From positions 1 to 54,711 of IMG/VR virus record IMGVR_UViG_3300019742_000004: a stretch of DNA of 54,711 nt; one strand, written 5' to 3'. Origin of the DNA: a virus. Shown here one piece after another: positions 22,264 through 29,326 of the stretch. Every line of letters starts with the position of its first letter. Position 1 is the stretch's first letter. A program made the position numbers and the translations under genes. Below the pieces are notes generated by a model. That model did no database searches. It had not been told where the DNA came from and worked only from the letters and a program-made list of their open reading frames with translations.

Positions 22264-22617
22264 ATGAATGACGCATGGATAGACGATAAAGGAAGGTTAA
22301 TCGAGGTAAGTACACATAATAGATATGCTAGTGAACTACTTGAGAAAGAAATGGGGTTCGAAGAATTGTATGAATACCTTGAAAACAACGATATAGAATA
22401 CCCGTATCAACTTTTACACAAGAGAGGATGGGTGAGAGTCAAAGTTTATAGTGCAGGTAGAATACAGATATTAGGTGACTGCATAGATTTAACTAAACAA
22501 ATGCGAAATACTATTGACCCAGCTATGAACGATAGACAATTAAGAGTAGCTAAACAACTTTGTAGAGAAGTAGGAATGGATTTTCACAACGCAATAAACG
22601 ATCGTAGATTTTGGTAG
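22264..22617 (+). CDS. Hypothetical 117-residue protein
   Basis: Contains ELYEYLENNDIEYPYQLLHK and WVRVKVYSAGRIQILGDC; the C-terminus (MNDRQLRVAKQLCREVGMDF) is helical. First gene behind the 22214 promoter. Not recognised. Confidence 0.65.
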   Translation: MNDAWIDDKGRLIEVSTHNRYASELLEKEMGFEELYEYLENNDIEYPYQLLHKRGWVRVKVYSAGRIQILGDCIDLTKQMRNTIDPAMNDRQLRVAKQLCREVGMDFHNAINDRRFW

Positions 22618-22632
22618 ATTAAACTTTTAACC

Positions 22633-23007
22633 ATGAAAAAACTAAAAACAAGCATACATAAATACAGAGACAAAGCCAGAATACAAAATCACATCGACAC
22701 TGTTGTAATAAGCGGCCAAATTTCGATTCAAAAGATAGTTATGGTAGTATGTGACTATTTCGGGGTTGGAGTTGAAAAAATAGGTGTTAAAACAAGGAAG
22801 CGTGAAATACTTCAAGCACGGCAAATAGCTCATTATTTTTGTAAAGAATTAATTCCAGATTTAACCTACGAAAAAATAGGTCAGCAAATAGGAGGTAAAG
22901 ACGGATGTACAGCAAGGTGGAGCAGGGAAGAGGTCGTAAAAAGAATCGAGACAGAACCAGAATTCAGAAAAGCAATAGAAGAAATTGAAGATAAATTAAA
23001 ATCATGA
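22633..23007 (+). CDS. DnaA domain IV-like DNA-binding protein
   Basis: 124 residues. IVMVVCDYFGVGVEKIGVKT then RKREILQARQIAHYF, ELIPDLTYEKIGQQIGGKDG follow the DnaA C-terminal HTH pattern; DnaA usually continues with HSTVxHA where this has CTARWS. There is no AAA+ domain. It may bind DnaA-box-like sites and act in origin recognition or host replication control. It lies three genes after the helicase. Confidence 0.75.
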   Translation: MKKLKTSIHKYRDKARIQNHIDTVVISGQISIQKIVMVVCDYFGVGVEKIGVKTRKREILQARQIAHYFCKELIPDLTYEKIGQQIGGKDGCTARWSREEVVKRIETEPEFRKAIEEIEDKLKS

Positions 23008-23186
23008 AACCAGAGTATAAAAATTTTCTAGGTACACTAGTACTATCAGTAATAGTTTTAATTTTAATCTTTAAATTGTTAAAAATGGAAGAAGAAGAAA
23101 AAGTAGTAAACGAAGAAACAACAGAAACTACACAAGTAGAAAGTAATGACTCTGATTCAGATCATGTGACAGATGTGTTGTGGTAA
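23004..23186 (+). CDS. Small single-pass membrane protein
   Basis: 60 residues: one transmembrane helix (about 9-27, LGTLVLSVIVLILIFKLL) and a Glu/Thr/Asp-rich tail outside it. 4-nt overlap with the DnaA-like gene. Unknown role at the host inner membrane. Confidence 0.65.
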   Translation: MKPEYKNFLGTLVLSVIVLILIFKLLKMEEEEKVVNEETTETTQVESNDSDSDHVTDVLW

Positions 23187-23196
23187 GGTAAAAACG

Positions 23197-23220
23197 CCCC
23201 TCTCTGGAATATGGGAGGGG
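23197..23220 (+). terminator. GC-rich hairpin after operon
   Basis: CCCCTC - 12 nt - GAGGGG, 10 nt after the previous stop. No T tract follows; instead the attC-like element starts at once. Confidence 0.5.
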
Positions 23221-23222
23221 TT

Positions 23223-23320
23223 AACGTAGATGCGGTATGGTTAATAAAAAGCAACCACCGCAGCAGATTCAAAGCATTAAACTTCATTTGCTTTTTATTA
23301 ATTATGACCGCTTGTTATAC
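23223..23320 (+). repeat. attC-like hairpin, copy B
   Basis: The outer arms AACGTAGATGCGGTATG and TTATGACCGCTTGTTA are nearly the same as at 11840-11931, but the inner stem differs: GTTAATAAAAAGCAA here pairs with TTGCTTTTTATTAAT. Thus the fold is conserved while the inner sequence is not, as in integron attC sites. The interval 23187-23427 holds this, a GC hairpin and a promoter, and no gene. Confidence 0.65.
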
Positions 23321-23370
23321 CCCGTTTTTGTGGGGTGGACGAAAATAATTTACAGAAAAGTTTATTTTTA

Positions 23371-23402
23371 TTTGGTAGTTAATACAGAAAACTGTATATT
23401 TG
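23371..23402 (+). promoter_or_regulatory. Bacteroidota-type promoter
   Basis: TTTG (23371-23374) and TATATTTG (23395-23402), start-to-start 24 nt. Drives the small genes from 23428. Confidence 0.75.
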
Positions 23403-23427
23403 AAGTGTAATTTAAAAACTACAAGAT

Positions 23428-23595
23428 ATGGAACGTAGAATTAAACCAGATGTACAGATAAAATTAGAACCAATGGAGTACATAAAAAGAAACGCAAAAA
23501 CGGAACACCATTTTAAGGGCGTACCAAAGAAATACAAGGTGAAAACTATTGAAAATGGAGAAGTTAATTATTACAAAAGTGGACTTGAAGTATGA
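23428..23595 (+). CDS. 55-residue basic small protein
   Basis: MERRIKPDVQIKLEPMEYIK..., ending YYKSGLEV. First gene behind the 23371 promoter (agatATG), 4-nt overlap with the next gene. Confidence 0.65.
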   Translation: MERRIKPDVQIKLEPMEYIKRNAKTEHHFKGVPKKYKVKTIENGEVNYYKSGLEV

Positions 23596-23747
23596 GCAAC
23601 TTAATTAAATGGAGCGAACTGAGCCGCATATTAAGCGGTTCGGATAACTCTATAAGACCAAATAAAATACCAAAGAAATACGAACGCAAGGTTAAAAGAT
23701 TACTTCGTTTGCTAGATGCGTGGGAGCGTTTGGCAAATGGGGTATAA
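23592..23747 (+). CDS. 51-residue small basic protein, paralogue of 32019
   Basis: LIKWSELSRILSGSDNSIRP then NKIPKKYERKV. Very similar to the protein at 32019-32174 (WSEVSRMLSG...IRPNKIPKKY). The pattern looks like a small DNA-binding helix pair and recurs in Bacteroidota phages. It may be a small regulator. Confidence 0.65.
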   Translation: MSNLIKWSELSRILSGSDNSIRPNKIPKKYERKVKRLLRLLDAWERLANGV

Positions 23748-23852
23748 CGATTAATTATATGGGTAGTGCAACCCTCTAAACTGCACGAAAGTTGATTAAA
23801 TGTAGAACCGTTCCCGTTTTATTTTTTGAGCGTGGGCATAAAATTAAATAGA

Positions 23853-24119
23853 ATGAATGAATTTAAAGAGAAAAACCCAGAAATGTACGAAGAAATGGTT
23901 AACCAAATTTGCGATAGAATTGGTTGTGACCCTGATGAAGTAAAAGAAGCTAAAAATGTTAGAGATGATTTAGGCTTTGATTCATTAGATGAAATTGAGA
24001 TGATAATGGATTGTGAGCAAATGTTTGGTATTACCATAACTGACGATGAAGCCGAAGCCACAAATGGGGATATGCTTGAAATATGCAACGGGTTACAGCG
24101 TGCGGTGGAGAAAAAATAA
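23853..24119 (+). CDS. Acyl carrier protein
   Basis: 88 residues from ATG 23853. Acidic four-helix ACP pattern: DRIGCDPDEV, DDLGFDSLDEIEMIM with the phosphopantetheine attachment Ser44 in DSLD, then FGITITDDEAEATNGDM in place of the usual FxIxIPDEEAE. Length and motif fit type II ACPs of fatty acid synthesis, modified by a host AcpS. No other lipid genes are nearby. Either it diverts host acyl chains, or it binds a host ACP partner. The upstream 105 nt contain no gene. Confidence 0.85.
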   Translation: MNEFKEKNPEMYEEMVNQICDRIGCDPDEVKEAKNVRDDLGFDSLDEIEMIMDCEQMFGITITDDEAEATNGDMLEICNGLQRAVEKK

Positions 24120-24168
24120 AACTTGCACAAACGCTGATTAAACGCACGTTGCATTACCTATATAATGT

Positions 24169-24250
24169 GTTAGCAGCTGGCTTTACTTCTTAAATGTGGT
24201 AAAGCTAGAAAACAAGCATAGGTATTAATTTATTTAAGCTTGCCGCTAAC
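24169..24250 (+). repeat. Nested hairpin in the 24120-24307 gap
   Basis: GTTAGCAGC (24169) pairs with GCCGCTAAC (24242-24250); inside, GGCTTTAC pairs with GTAAAGCT. The 188-nt gap between the ACP and Cys-rich genes holds this element and no gene. The orientation of GTTAGC/GCTAAC is opposite to that in the 11840 and 23223 elements. Confidence 0.5.
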
Positions 24251-24307
24251 GGTGTGAGTATGTTTAGTTGCGATACTGAACACAAAACTTAATTAAATAT
24301 TGATACT

Positions 24308-24535
24308 ATGAATAAAGCAGAAAGATTATTAAAAGGACTGAAACCGCAATTAAATATACTTGATGTTAGCTGTAGTTCTTTGAGACACCCAAAATGCAAA
24401 GGATTTAAAACGCCTGATGTTGGGTGGGGCAGTGACTATGATTGTGGTTACGACACTACAATAGACTGTGATGAATGTAAATATGGAGGCGGTAGAAAAG
24501 ACCCAGAAGCTAAATGTAATACGAATTACCGCTAA
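24308..24535 (+). CDS. Cys-rich small protein
   Basis: 75 residues. Seven cysteines, with the CDECKYGGG and CNTNYR regions at the C-terminus; probably binds zinc or forms disulfides. It ends within the 50-nt direct repeat, as the Cys-rich gene at 4627 ends right before its copy. Confidence 0.65.
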   Translation: MNKAERLLKGLKPQLNILDVSCSSLRHPKCKGFKTPDVGWGSDYDCGYDTTIDCDECKYGGGRKDPEAKCNTNYR

Positions 24536-24574
24536 CTACCCGATAAGTACACATAAACATAATTACCTAACAAC
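24525..24574 (+). repeat. 50-nt direct repeat, copy 2
   Basis: Identical to 4877-4926, same orientation, 19.6 kb away. The last codons of the preceding gene lie in it. In the first copy a recombinase gene follows; here the downstream sequence diverges after a few similar A-rich bases. Confidence 0.9.
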
Positions 24575-24646
24575 CAAGCAAATAAAATAGCATTTTGACA
24601 TGATATCCTCTAAACCATGTCAAGATATAGAGCTTATTTATATTGA

Positions 24647-24673
24647 TTCTAAAAGATAGGTTTTATATCTTAG
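24647..24673 (+). promoter_or_regulatory. Phage-specific promoter (TTCTAAAC class)
   Basis: TATTTATATTGA precedes TTCTAAAA (24647-24654), 11 nt, then TATCTTAG (24666-24673). Most divergent of the six copies but with the same spacing; drives the genes from 24693. Confidence 0.55.
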
Positions 24674-24692
24674 CATTCTAAAATATACAGAT

Positions 24693-24869
24693 ATGATACA
24701 AATAGCAAGCTCAAAAACAAAACTAGATATGATAAGCGATGTCGAAGAAGAATTAAACTTTGAAATACTAAAATACTGCTGTAAGGGATGGAAAGTATTT
24801 AAGCCAACTTACCTGTATTACTCAACAGATAATAAAAGGTATAGATACAAAGCAGAGCTGAAGAAATAG
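24693..24869 (+). CDS. 58-residue basic hypothetical protein
   Basis: MIQIASSKTKLDMISDVEEE..., then YCCKGWKVFKPTYLYYS. agatATG start behind the 24647 promoter. Unknown function. Confidence 0.6.
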   Translation: MIQIASSKTKLDMISDVEEELNFEILKYCCKGWKVFKPTYLYYSTDNKRYRYKAELKK

Positions 24870-24902
24870 GATAATTAATTAATAATTAGTAAATTGCATA
24901 AG

Positions 24903-25064
24903 ATGGAAGACTTTAAAAAACTGATTAGTTCTCTGGATGTGATTAAACAAGAGCTAATTATTTTAAACAAGAAGATAAAAGAATCTTCACAGGCTACAAA
25001 AGAGCTGGAAATCGAATTAAATAAAATAACAAATAGACCGCTATGGATGCGGTTGATATATTAA
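24903..25064 (+). CDS. 53-residue coiled-coil protein
   Basis: MEDFKKLISSLDVIKQELII... is one long amphipathic helix, ending LWMRLIY. agATG start. Probably an oligomerising partner protein. Confidence 0.6.
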   Translation: MEDFKKLISSLDVIKQELIILNKKIKESSQATKELEIELNKITNRPLWMRLIY

Positions 25065-25074
25065 AATTAGAGAT

Positions 25075-25317
25075 ATGAAAGATCATTTAGGAAATGAATG
25101 GATTAAAAGTGATAGACCTTTAAAGGATTACCCTACTGGAACTAAAGCTAAAGCCGATGGTGGAGGGTATTGGGTTAAAAACGAAAGAGGCTGGAGTTGG
25201 TCTAATAGTAGCGCAACTTTTCCTACTCCGGGAGGAGATTGGAACGGGCATGTATCCTTGCCAAAAACTGTTTTTGAACAATTGCCTGATGGCGATTTAA
25301 CAGGTTTAACTAAATAG
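25075..25317 (+). CDS. Hypothetical Gly/Trp-rich 80-residue protein
   Basis: Contains GGGYWVKNERGWSWSNSS and FPTPGGDWNGHVSLP. Beta-type composition; gatATG start. Not recognised. Confidence 0.6.
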   Translation: MKDHLGNEWIKSDRPLKDYPTGTKAKADGGGYWVKNERGWSWSNSSATFPTPGGDWNGHVSLPKTVFEQLPDGDLTGLTK

Positions 25318-25319
25318 AT

Positions 25320-25811
25320 ATGAAATTAGAATTAAAACATTTAGCACCTTATTTGCCTTATGAGTTAAAGCTTAAAGGTAACGATGGTATTTACACATTA
25401 ATAGGACTAAGAAGCCCTTACAAGACAAACGATAAATGCTTTTTAACAGGTGAAGTAAGATATGAGAATACGACTAAAATCAGAAGTCACGTATTTAACA
25501 CTTCTAGTAAGGAAGAAGATATATTAATACCAATACTTCGTCCTTTATCCGGTCTAACAAAAGAGATAGAGGTTAATGGATACAGGTTTGTTCCTATTGA
25601 GGGAATTGATCAATTGTTCGGTGATTATAATACTAGTTATGAAGTTAGTCGCAATGGAACTTCAATATTTGAATACAAAGAAACCAGTATTTATACATTT
25701 TATAACGTTAATTGCTTCCCATGGTTTATTATCCAAAAACTCCACGAGTGGCACTTTGACACAAACAACTTAATAAAAGAAGGTCTAGCGATAGATATAA
25801 ATACATTGTAA
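25320..25811 (+). CDS. Hypothetical protein of Bacteroidota phage type
   Basis: 163 residues. LKHLAPYLPYELKLKG at the start, ILRPLSGLTKEIEVNG in the middle and LHEWHFDTNNLIKEGLAIDI at the end form a conserved-looking pattern that I recall from orphan genes in Bacteroidota phages and prophages. The function is not known. It starts 2 nt after the previous stop. Confidence 0.65.
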   Translation: MKLELKHLAPYLPYELKLKGNDGIYTLIGLRSPYKTNDKCFLTGEVRYENTTKIRSHVFNTSSKEEDILIPILRPLSGLTKEIEVNGYRFVPIEGIDQLFGDYNTSYEVSRNGTSIFEYKETSIYTFYNVNCFPWFIIQKLHEWHFDTNNLIKEGLAIDINTL

Positions 25812-25813
25812 TT

Positions 25814-26077
25814 ATGAGTAAAATGAAAACAATTTAGTTCATAGATGGTTCTGTAACTAATTTTGTTAAAACTATGGATTCATCCCATTTAAAATCAACT
25901 ACAAATAAAGCCGAAGCTGGTGTGTTTACCGAAAGAATGGCTAAAGAAGCAATCGATGAATTCTGCAACTCTTTTGAAGAATATTCCCCGCGTGATTTTT
26001 ACATAGAAACATGGAGATGTCCTTTTGAGAGTGAAATCTTAAGAAAGAAATATAGTTTAAATAAAGATCAATTATGA
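25814..26077 (+). CDS. Small protein with an in-frame TAG near its start
   Basis: ATG 25874 opens 67 codons (MDSSHLKSTTNKAEAGVFTE...). In the same frame a well-placed ATG at 25814 gives MSKMKTI, TAG (25835-25837), then FIDGSVTNFVKT up to the Met at 25874. Either the true start is 25874, or the gene was longer and has a nonsense codon. Acidic C-terminal part; stop overlaps the next ATG by 4 nt. Confidence 0.5.
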
Positions 26078-26289
26078 CCCATAAAACCAAGAAAAACCAA
26101 AATACAGCAATGGAAAACGTATCTAAAGAGGTGACAAGAATCTCTGACGAGCATAAAATAAGCAAGCTAGTAGAAGACTCTAAGAAACTCATAGACACTT
26201 TAGAGCTAGACAAATCAACTGCCGATTTGATAAAGCAGCAATTTGATTATAACGGAGAAATGAGTTTGTTAATAATAGAGAAAATGTAA
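26074..26289 (+). CDS. Helical 71-residue protein
   Basis: Charged helical sequence (VTRISDEHKISKLVEDSKKL). ATGA overlap with the gene before. Probably a small coiled-coil partner protein. Confidence 0.6.
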   Translation: MTHKTKKNQNTAMENVSKEVTRISDEHKISKLVEDSKKLIDTLELDKSTADLIKQQFDYNGEMSLLIIEKM

Positions 26290-26336
26290 TATATATTACA
26301 AAACAACAAAATAACTGATAAAAAAACAGAAAAAAA

Positions 26337-26368
26337 GTTGCAAAGTCTGAAACAAAAGCCGATATTTG
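26337..26368 (+). promoter_or_regulatory. Promoter with GTTGCAA -33 element
   Basis: GTTGCAAAGTCTGAAAC (26337-26353) and GATATTTG (26361-26368), 24 nt apart as at 11352 and 12467. Only the left half of the palindrome is intact, so GTTGCAA itself may be the -33 recognition element. Confidence 0.6.
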
Positions 26369-26401
26369 AAGTATAATAATTACAAACAAACACACAGAGA
26401 T

Positions 26402-26812
26402 ATGACACGTAAAGCGATAATGGCAGCAGCACACAAACAAGCAAAACAAGCTCAATATTATAACGGTGGTAGTTATGTAGTTTATTTATCTTTCTTCTTA
26501 AAAAAAGAAAACTGGAACATGCAATTAATCCAAGAACTTAGCGCCGAAAAAGAAGTATTTACATTGTCTATCCCTTACAACTCAAAATCTGCAAGAAAAG
26601 AAGCGAAAGAAATGGGAGCAAAATGGAATCCAGAAACTAAGGTTTGGTTGTTAGAGTGTACTAGAGAAGATGTTGGCTATAGCATGTATTTAGAAAAATA
26701 TTTGGTTAACAATGCAGTTGTAAGCGATAAAAAAGAGGGTAATTTCGGGACAGGATGCGTTACAACTTATGCAAAAGCTATGAAATACGGATATGATGCT
26801 ATAGAAAGATAA
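26402..26812 (+). CDS. DUF5710-like protein
   Basis: 136 residues from gatATG 26402. IPYNSKSARKEAKEMGAKWN followed by PETKVWLL is the DUF5710 motif (a small domain in which a substrate-like sequence reads AKxLGAxWD-x-W). Its function in phages is unknown. N-terminal part is Ala/Gln-rich and basic. Confidence 0.7.
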   Translation: MTRKAIMAAAHKQAKQAQYYNGGSYVVYLSFFLKKENWNMQLIQELSAEKEVFTLSIPYNSKSARKEAKEMGAKWNPETKVWLLECTREDVGYSMYLEKYLVNNAVVSDKKEGNFGTGCVTTYAKAMKYGYDAIER

Positions 26813-26838
26813 TACTTATAATATTTAAAATTACAGAT

Positions 26839-27123
26839 ATGAAAACTTTAGAAAATTTAAAATCAGAATTTTTGAACGAGAAAATGACATTATCAGAAAT
26901 GGACTCTATTTTTTGTGGTCAAAAAGATTCACAATCTATTTTTGGATGCGATGAAGGTACAGAACTGATTGAAGGTGAAACTGGAAACTTTTCCTACCCA
27001 TGCGAATTTAACGAAATAGGCATTTGTGTAGAGTACAAGTTTGTAGATTTTAAATATACAGATGAAGACTCTGCCGAATTACTAAAAAAAGAAGTTATTA
27101 TAACAGATATTTGGGAGCATTAA
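26839..27123 (+). CDS. Hypothetical acidic 94-residue protein
   Basis: Helical start (LENLKSEFLNEKMTLSEMDS), then acidic beta-rich part with GETGNFSYPCEFNEIGICVE. gatATG start; one nt before the next gene. Not recognised. Confidence 0.65.
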   Translation: MKTLENLKSEFLNEKMTLSEMDSIFCGQKDSQSIFGCDEGTELIEGETGNFSYPCEFNEIGICVEYKFVDFKYTDEDSAELLKKEVIITDIWEH

Positions 27124-27124
27124 A

Positions 27125-27322
27125 ATGAAAACATTAATAAAACAACAACTAAAGCAGCTTGGAATAAAACAAGCTGCTTTTTGCGAAGAACACGGTTATA
27201 AATACAAAGACTTTTCGACAAAAGTAACTCGTATGCAAACTCGTATAACTAAAATTAACGAGTTTTTAAGGCCGTTAAAATTGAAATTAATTATTATTGA
27301 ATTAAAGGACATGGAGAAGTAA
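27125..27322 (+). CDS. Small HTH-like protein
   Basis: 65 residues. LGIKQAAFCEEHGYKYKDFS matches an HTH with an unusual second helix, and the basic end RPLKLKLIIIELK is like those of the XRE-type proteins here. Probably a DNA-binding regulator, less certain than those at 12277, 16468 and 19488. Confidence 0.55.
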   Translation: MKTLIKQQLKQLGIKQAAFCEEHGYKYKDFSTKVTRMQTRITKINEFLRPLKLKLIIIELKDMEK

Positions 27323-27349
27323 GGGTGTAATCATTTTAATAATTAAGAT

Positions 27350-27457
27350 ATGAACTACGTAGAAAAAGCAAAACAAGCAGCGGATAGAGTAAACAAAATC
27401 TGCGAAAAGAACTTAGAGAAGTTTAATTATGTTGCGGATAAGTTGAAAACTAAATAA
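27350..27457 (+). CDS. 35-residue helical protein
   Basis: MNYVEKAKQAADRVNKICEK..., agatATG start, one nt before the next gene. Helical and basic. Confidence 0.5.
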   Translation: MNYVEKAKQAADRVNKICEKNLEKFNYVADKLKTK

Positions 27458-27458
27458 T

Positions 27459-27674
27459 ATGAAATACATAACAAGAACTTATGACGACAACGAGAATATA
27501 AACGAAGACCAACTTGAATTAGTTGTAGAATTAATTACATTCTCAGCGGTTATGAATAAGCAGAAGTTCTACACTAATTATAAAAGTATACGCGAAAAAG
27601 AACCTTATTTATTAGGATATAGGTTCGGCTGTAGACTTCCTGATATTTCTATATGTACTATATGCGCGCCTTAA
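27459..27674 (+). CDS. Hypothetical 71-residue protein
   Basis: Acidic N-terminal half and a C-terminus with GCRLPDISICTICAP. Starts 1 nt after the previous stop. Unknown. Confidence 0.55.
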   Translation: MKYITRTYDDNENINEDQLELVVELITFSAVMNKQKFYTNYKSIREKEPYLLGYRFGCRLPDISICTICAP

Positions 27675-27714
27675 CTTGCATAAATCACTAATTTTAACTA
27701 AATTGCAAATCTAA

Positions 27715-27819
27715 ATGCTACCTATACAAGAAATAATACCATACACCGAAATACTCCAAATACAGGAGTACGAGAGAGTATTGATAGGTAGATGTTATTA
27801 TAAACATGAATTGATATGA
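27715..27819 (+). CDS. 34-residue small protein
   Basis: MLPIQEIIPYTEILQIQEYE..., ending CYYKHELI; ATGA overlap with the next gene supports it. Confidence 0.5.
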   Translation: MLPIQEIIPYTEILQIQEYERVLIGRCYYKHELI

Positions 27820-28085
27820 ACATACATTCTATAAAAACAGAAGATCAATTATGTGACTTAGGTGATATATGGAGAAATAGAGCTTTTAAACTAAATCCTA
27901 TCTGGCAAAACGAAGATGAATCGCAAGAAAGAAGAGCTAAAGCATTTGCTATATGGTCTAGGCTCCTAAGAAGAATTCAGGCAATAGCTAAACATATTCA
28001 AAGCAGTAGATATGTTGGTTATCCAAAAAAGCAATCGCAAATTATTGAATTAAGTAAAGAAGAACAAGTAGTACCAAATACGTAG
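27816..28085 (+). CDS. Hypothetical basic 89-residue protein
   Basis: Contains LGDIWRNRAFKLNPIW and KAFAIWSRLLRRIQAIAKHI. Helical and basic in the centre, acidic at the C-terminus. Coupled to the upstream micro-gene. Confidence 0.6.
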   Translation: MNIHSIKTEDQLCDLGDIWRNRAFKLNPIWQNEDESQERRAKAFAIWSRLLRRIQAIAKHIQSSRYVGYPKKQSQIIELSKEEQVVPNT

Positions 28086-28089
28086 ACTA

Positions 28090-28203
28090 ATGAAAATAAT
28101 CCTAGGCATAGTACTAATACTAGTAATAACTGCTCTCTGGACAAGAGCAGTAGAGAACAAGAGAAGAAATAAAATAAAGAAGTTTGAAGAACTAAAGAAA
28201 TGA
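28090..28203 (+). CDS. 37-residue membrane micro-protein
   Basis: One N-terminal transmembrane helix (MKIILGIVLILVITALW) and a basic cytoplasmic tail. 4-nt overlap with the next gene. Confidence 0.55.
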   Translation: MKIILGIVLILVITALWTRAVENKRRNKIKKFEELKK

Positions 28204-28535
28204 GAAAAGCAAAAAGACAATTATTAAAACAACAGGTTAATGCATTGAACAGCTTATACAGTATATGTAGAACAACTGCTAAGCCATGGAACGTAAATCA
28301 TATCCCGCTTAATACATTTAAAAACATCTGTGATTTAGGTAAAATTAAGCCAAAGACAGATGAAAAATCAATTCTTGCGTTATCACAAGCGTTTAATAAT
28401 ATGATAGATAGCATATACAAAGGCGCTGAAGCAGAATGTAAAGAACATGCTACTAAACACGTCCCTTTAGTTGTTATTAAACAGATGATTGATGTAACCA
28501 TCCAAGGACTAAAAGAAGGAGCTAAACAACAATAG
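28200..28535 (+). CDS. Hypothetical helical 111-residue protein
   Basis: Helical and basic at the N-terminus (KAKRQLLKQQVNALNSLYS). No motif recognised. Starts in the ATGA overlap with the membrane micro-gene. Confidence 0.65.
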   Translation: MRKAKRQLLKQQVNALNSLYSICRTTAKPWNVNHIPLNTFKNICDLGKIKPKTDEKSILALSQAFNNMIDSIYKGAEAECKEHATKHVPLVVIKQMIDVTIQGLKEGAKQQ

Positions 28536-28537
28536 AT

Positions 28538-29059
28538 ATGAAACATATTAAATACCTACTAAACGAACTAATAAAAAAAGACAACGAGCTTAAGAAGGTT
28601 AAAGAGCAGTTTGATAAGTTAGACTATGAACACAAGAAGAAAGACGCTGATTATAAATTAGAGCTAGAAAAGCTTAAAGATGTAATTATTGCATCTAATC
28701 AAGATAGAGTTAGAGAGATTTTTAAGAAGCACGAAGAAACACCATTTGGAGCTATAATAGCAGCAGTAGAGTGTTTTAAGATTGCCGTAGATACAGCTAA
28801 TAAGTTAAAAAAAGAACCTGCACTAATAATTTCAAGCGATATACAAGACAAGTTTATTAAATTCCTGAAGGATGAAGGAGTATATGAGGAGTTTAAAGAG
28901 AAGACTGATGCAGTTGATGATGAATTTCATTTAGATTTTGAACAACTTTTAATCATCACAGATCCGTTGCGGTATACGCATGAAGCATTCTATTGGGGAA
29001 ATGAAAGTAAATGGGCAGATTTAAATGCAAAATGGGAAGAAATATTAGAAAACAAGTAA
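28538..29059 (+). CDS. Coiled-coil protein of 173 residues
   Basis: The first 60 residues are a charged coiled coil (KKDNELKKVKEQFDKLDYEH), followed by a helical domain and an acidic end with HEAFYWGNESKWADLNAKWE. Function unknown; starts 2 nt after the previous stop (gatATG). Confidence 0.65.
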   Translation: MKHIKYLLNELIKKDNELKKVKEQFDKLDYEHKKKDADYKLELEKLKDVIIASNQDRVREIFKKHEETPFGAIIAAVECFKIAVDTANKLKKEPALIISSDIQDKFIKFLKDEGVYEEFKEKTDAVDDEFHLDFEQLLIITDPLRYTHEAFYWGNESKWADLNAKWEEILENK

Positions 29060-29069
29060 AAAAACTAAA

Positions 29070-29108
29070 GCTCCGTGAATCAATCAGTTAGTTAGGTTGT
29101 CTCACGGG
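29070..29108 (+). terminator. Hairpin after 28538 gene
   Basis: CTCCGTGA - 23 nt - TCACGGGG (one G-U pair). No T tract; a weak terminator or RNA-processing hairpin. Confidence 0.4.
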
Positions 29109-29125
29109 GTGGATAAAAGAAAGAT

Positions 29126-29326
29126 ATGGAAGACGAAAAAGACTATAAAAGAATAGAAATAACTGACAGCAAAGAAGAAGATGTGGTTATAGAAGGAAAA
29201 ACTACTGTAACATTAAAATCTATATCCGGAAAGGTGGTAGAAGGACTAACAGAGTTAGTTATAAATAATAAAATAAGGAATCTTAGAGAAATAAGTAAAG
29301 GAGTTTATGAAGTAATAGAGATATGA
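29126..29326 (+). CDS. Hypothetical 66-residue beta-rich protein
   Basis: Lys/Glu-rich start, then beta strands (VVIEGKTTVTLKSISGKVVE). gatATG start and 4-nt overlap with the next gene. Confidence 0.6.
   Translation: MEDEKDYKRIEITDSKEEDVVIEGKTTVTLKSISGKVVEGLTELVINNKIRNLREISKGVYEVIEI

Noticed and set aside
17394-25837. Genome-wide reassignment of TAG to an amino acid
   Set aside because: TAG is used as the natural stop of many genes here (for example at 2061, 3310, 12197, 13515, 28085, 32538), and no suppressor tRNA is visible. Only isolated frames are interrupted.
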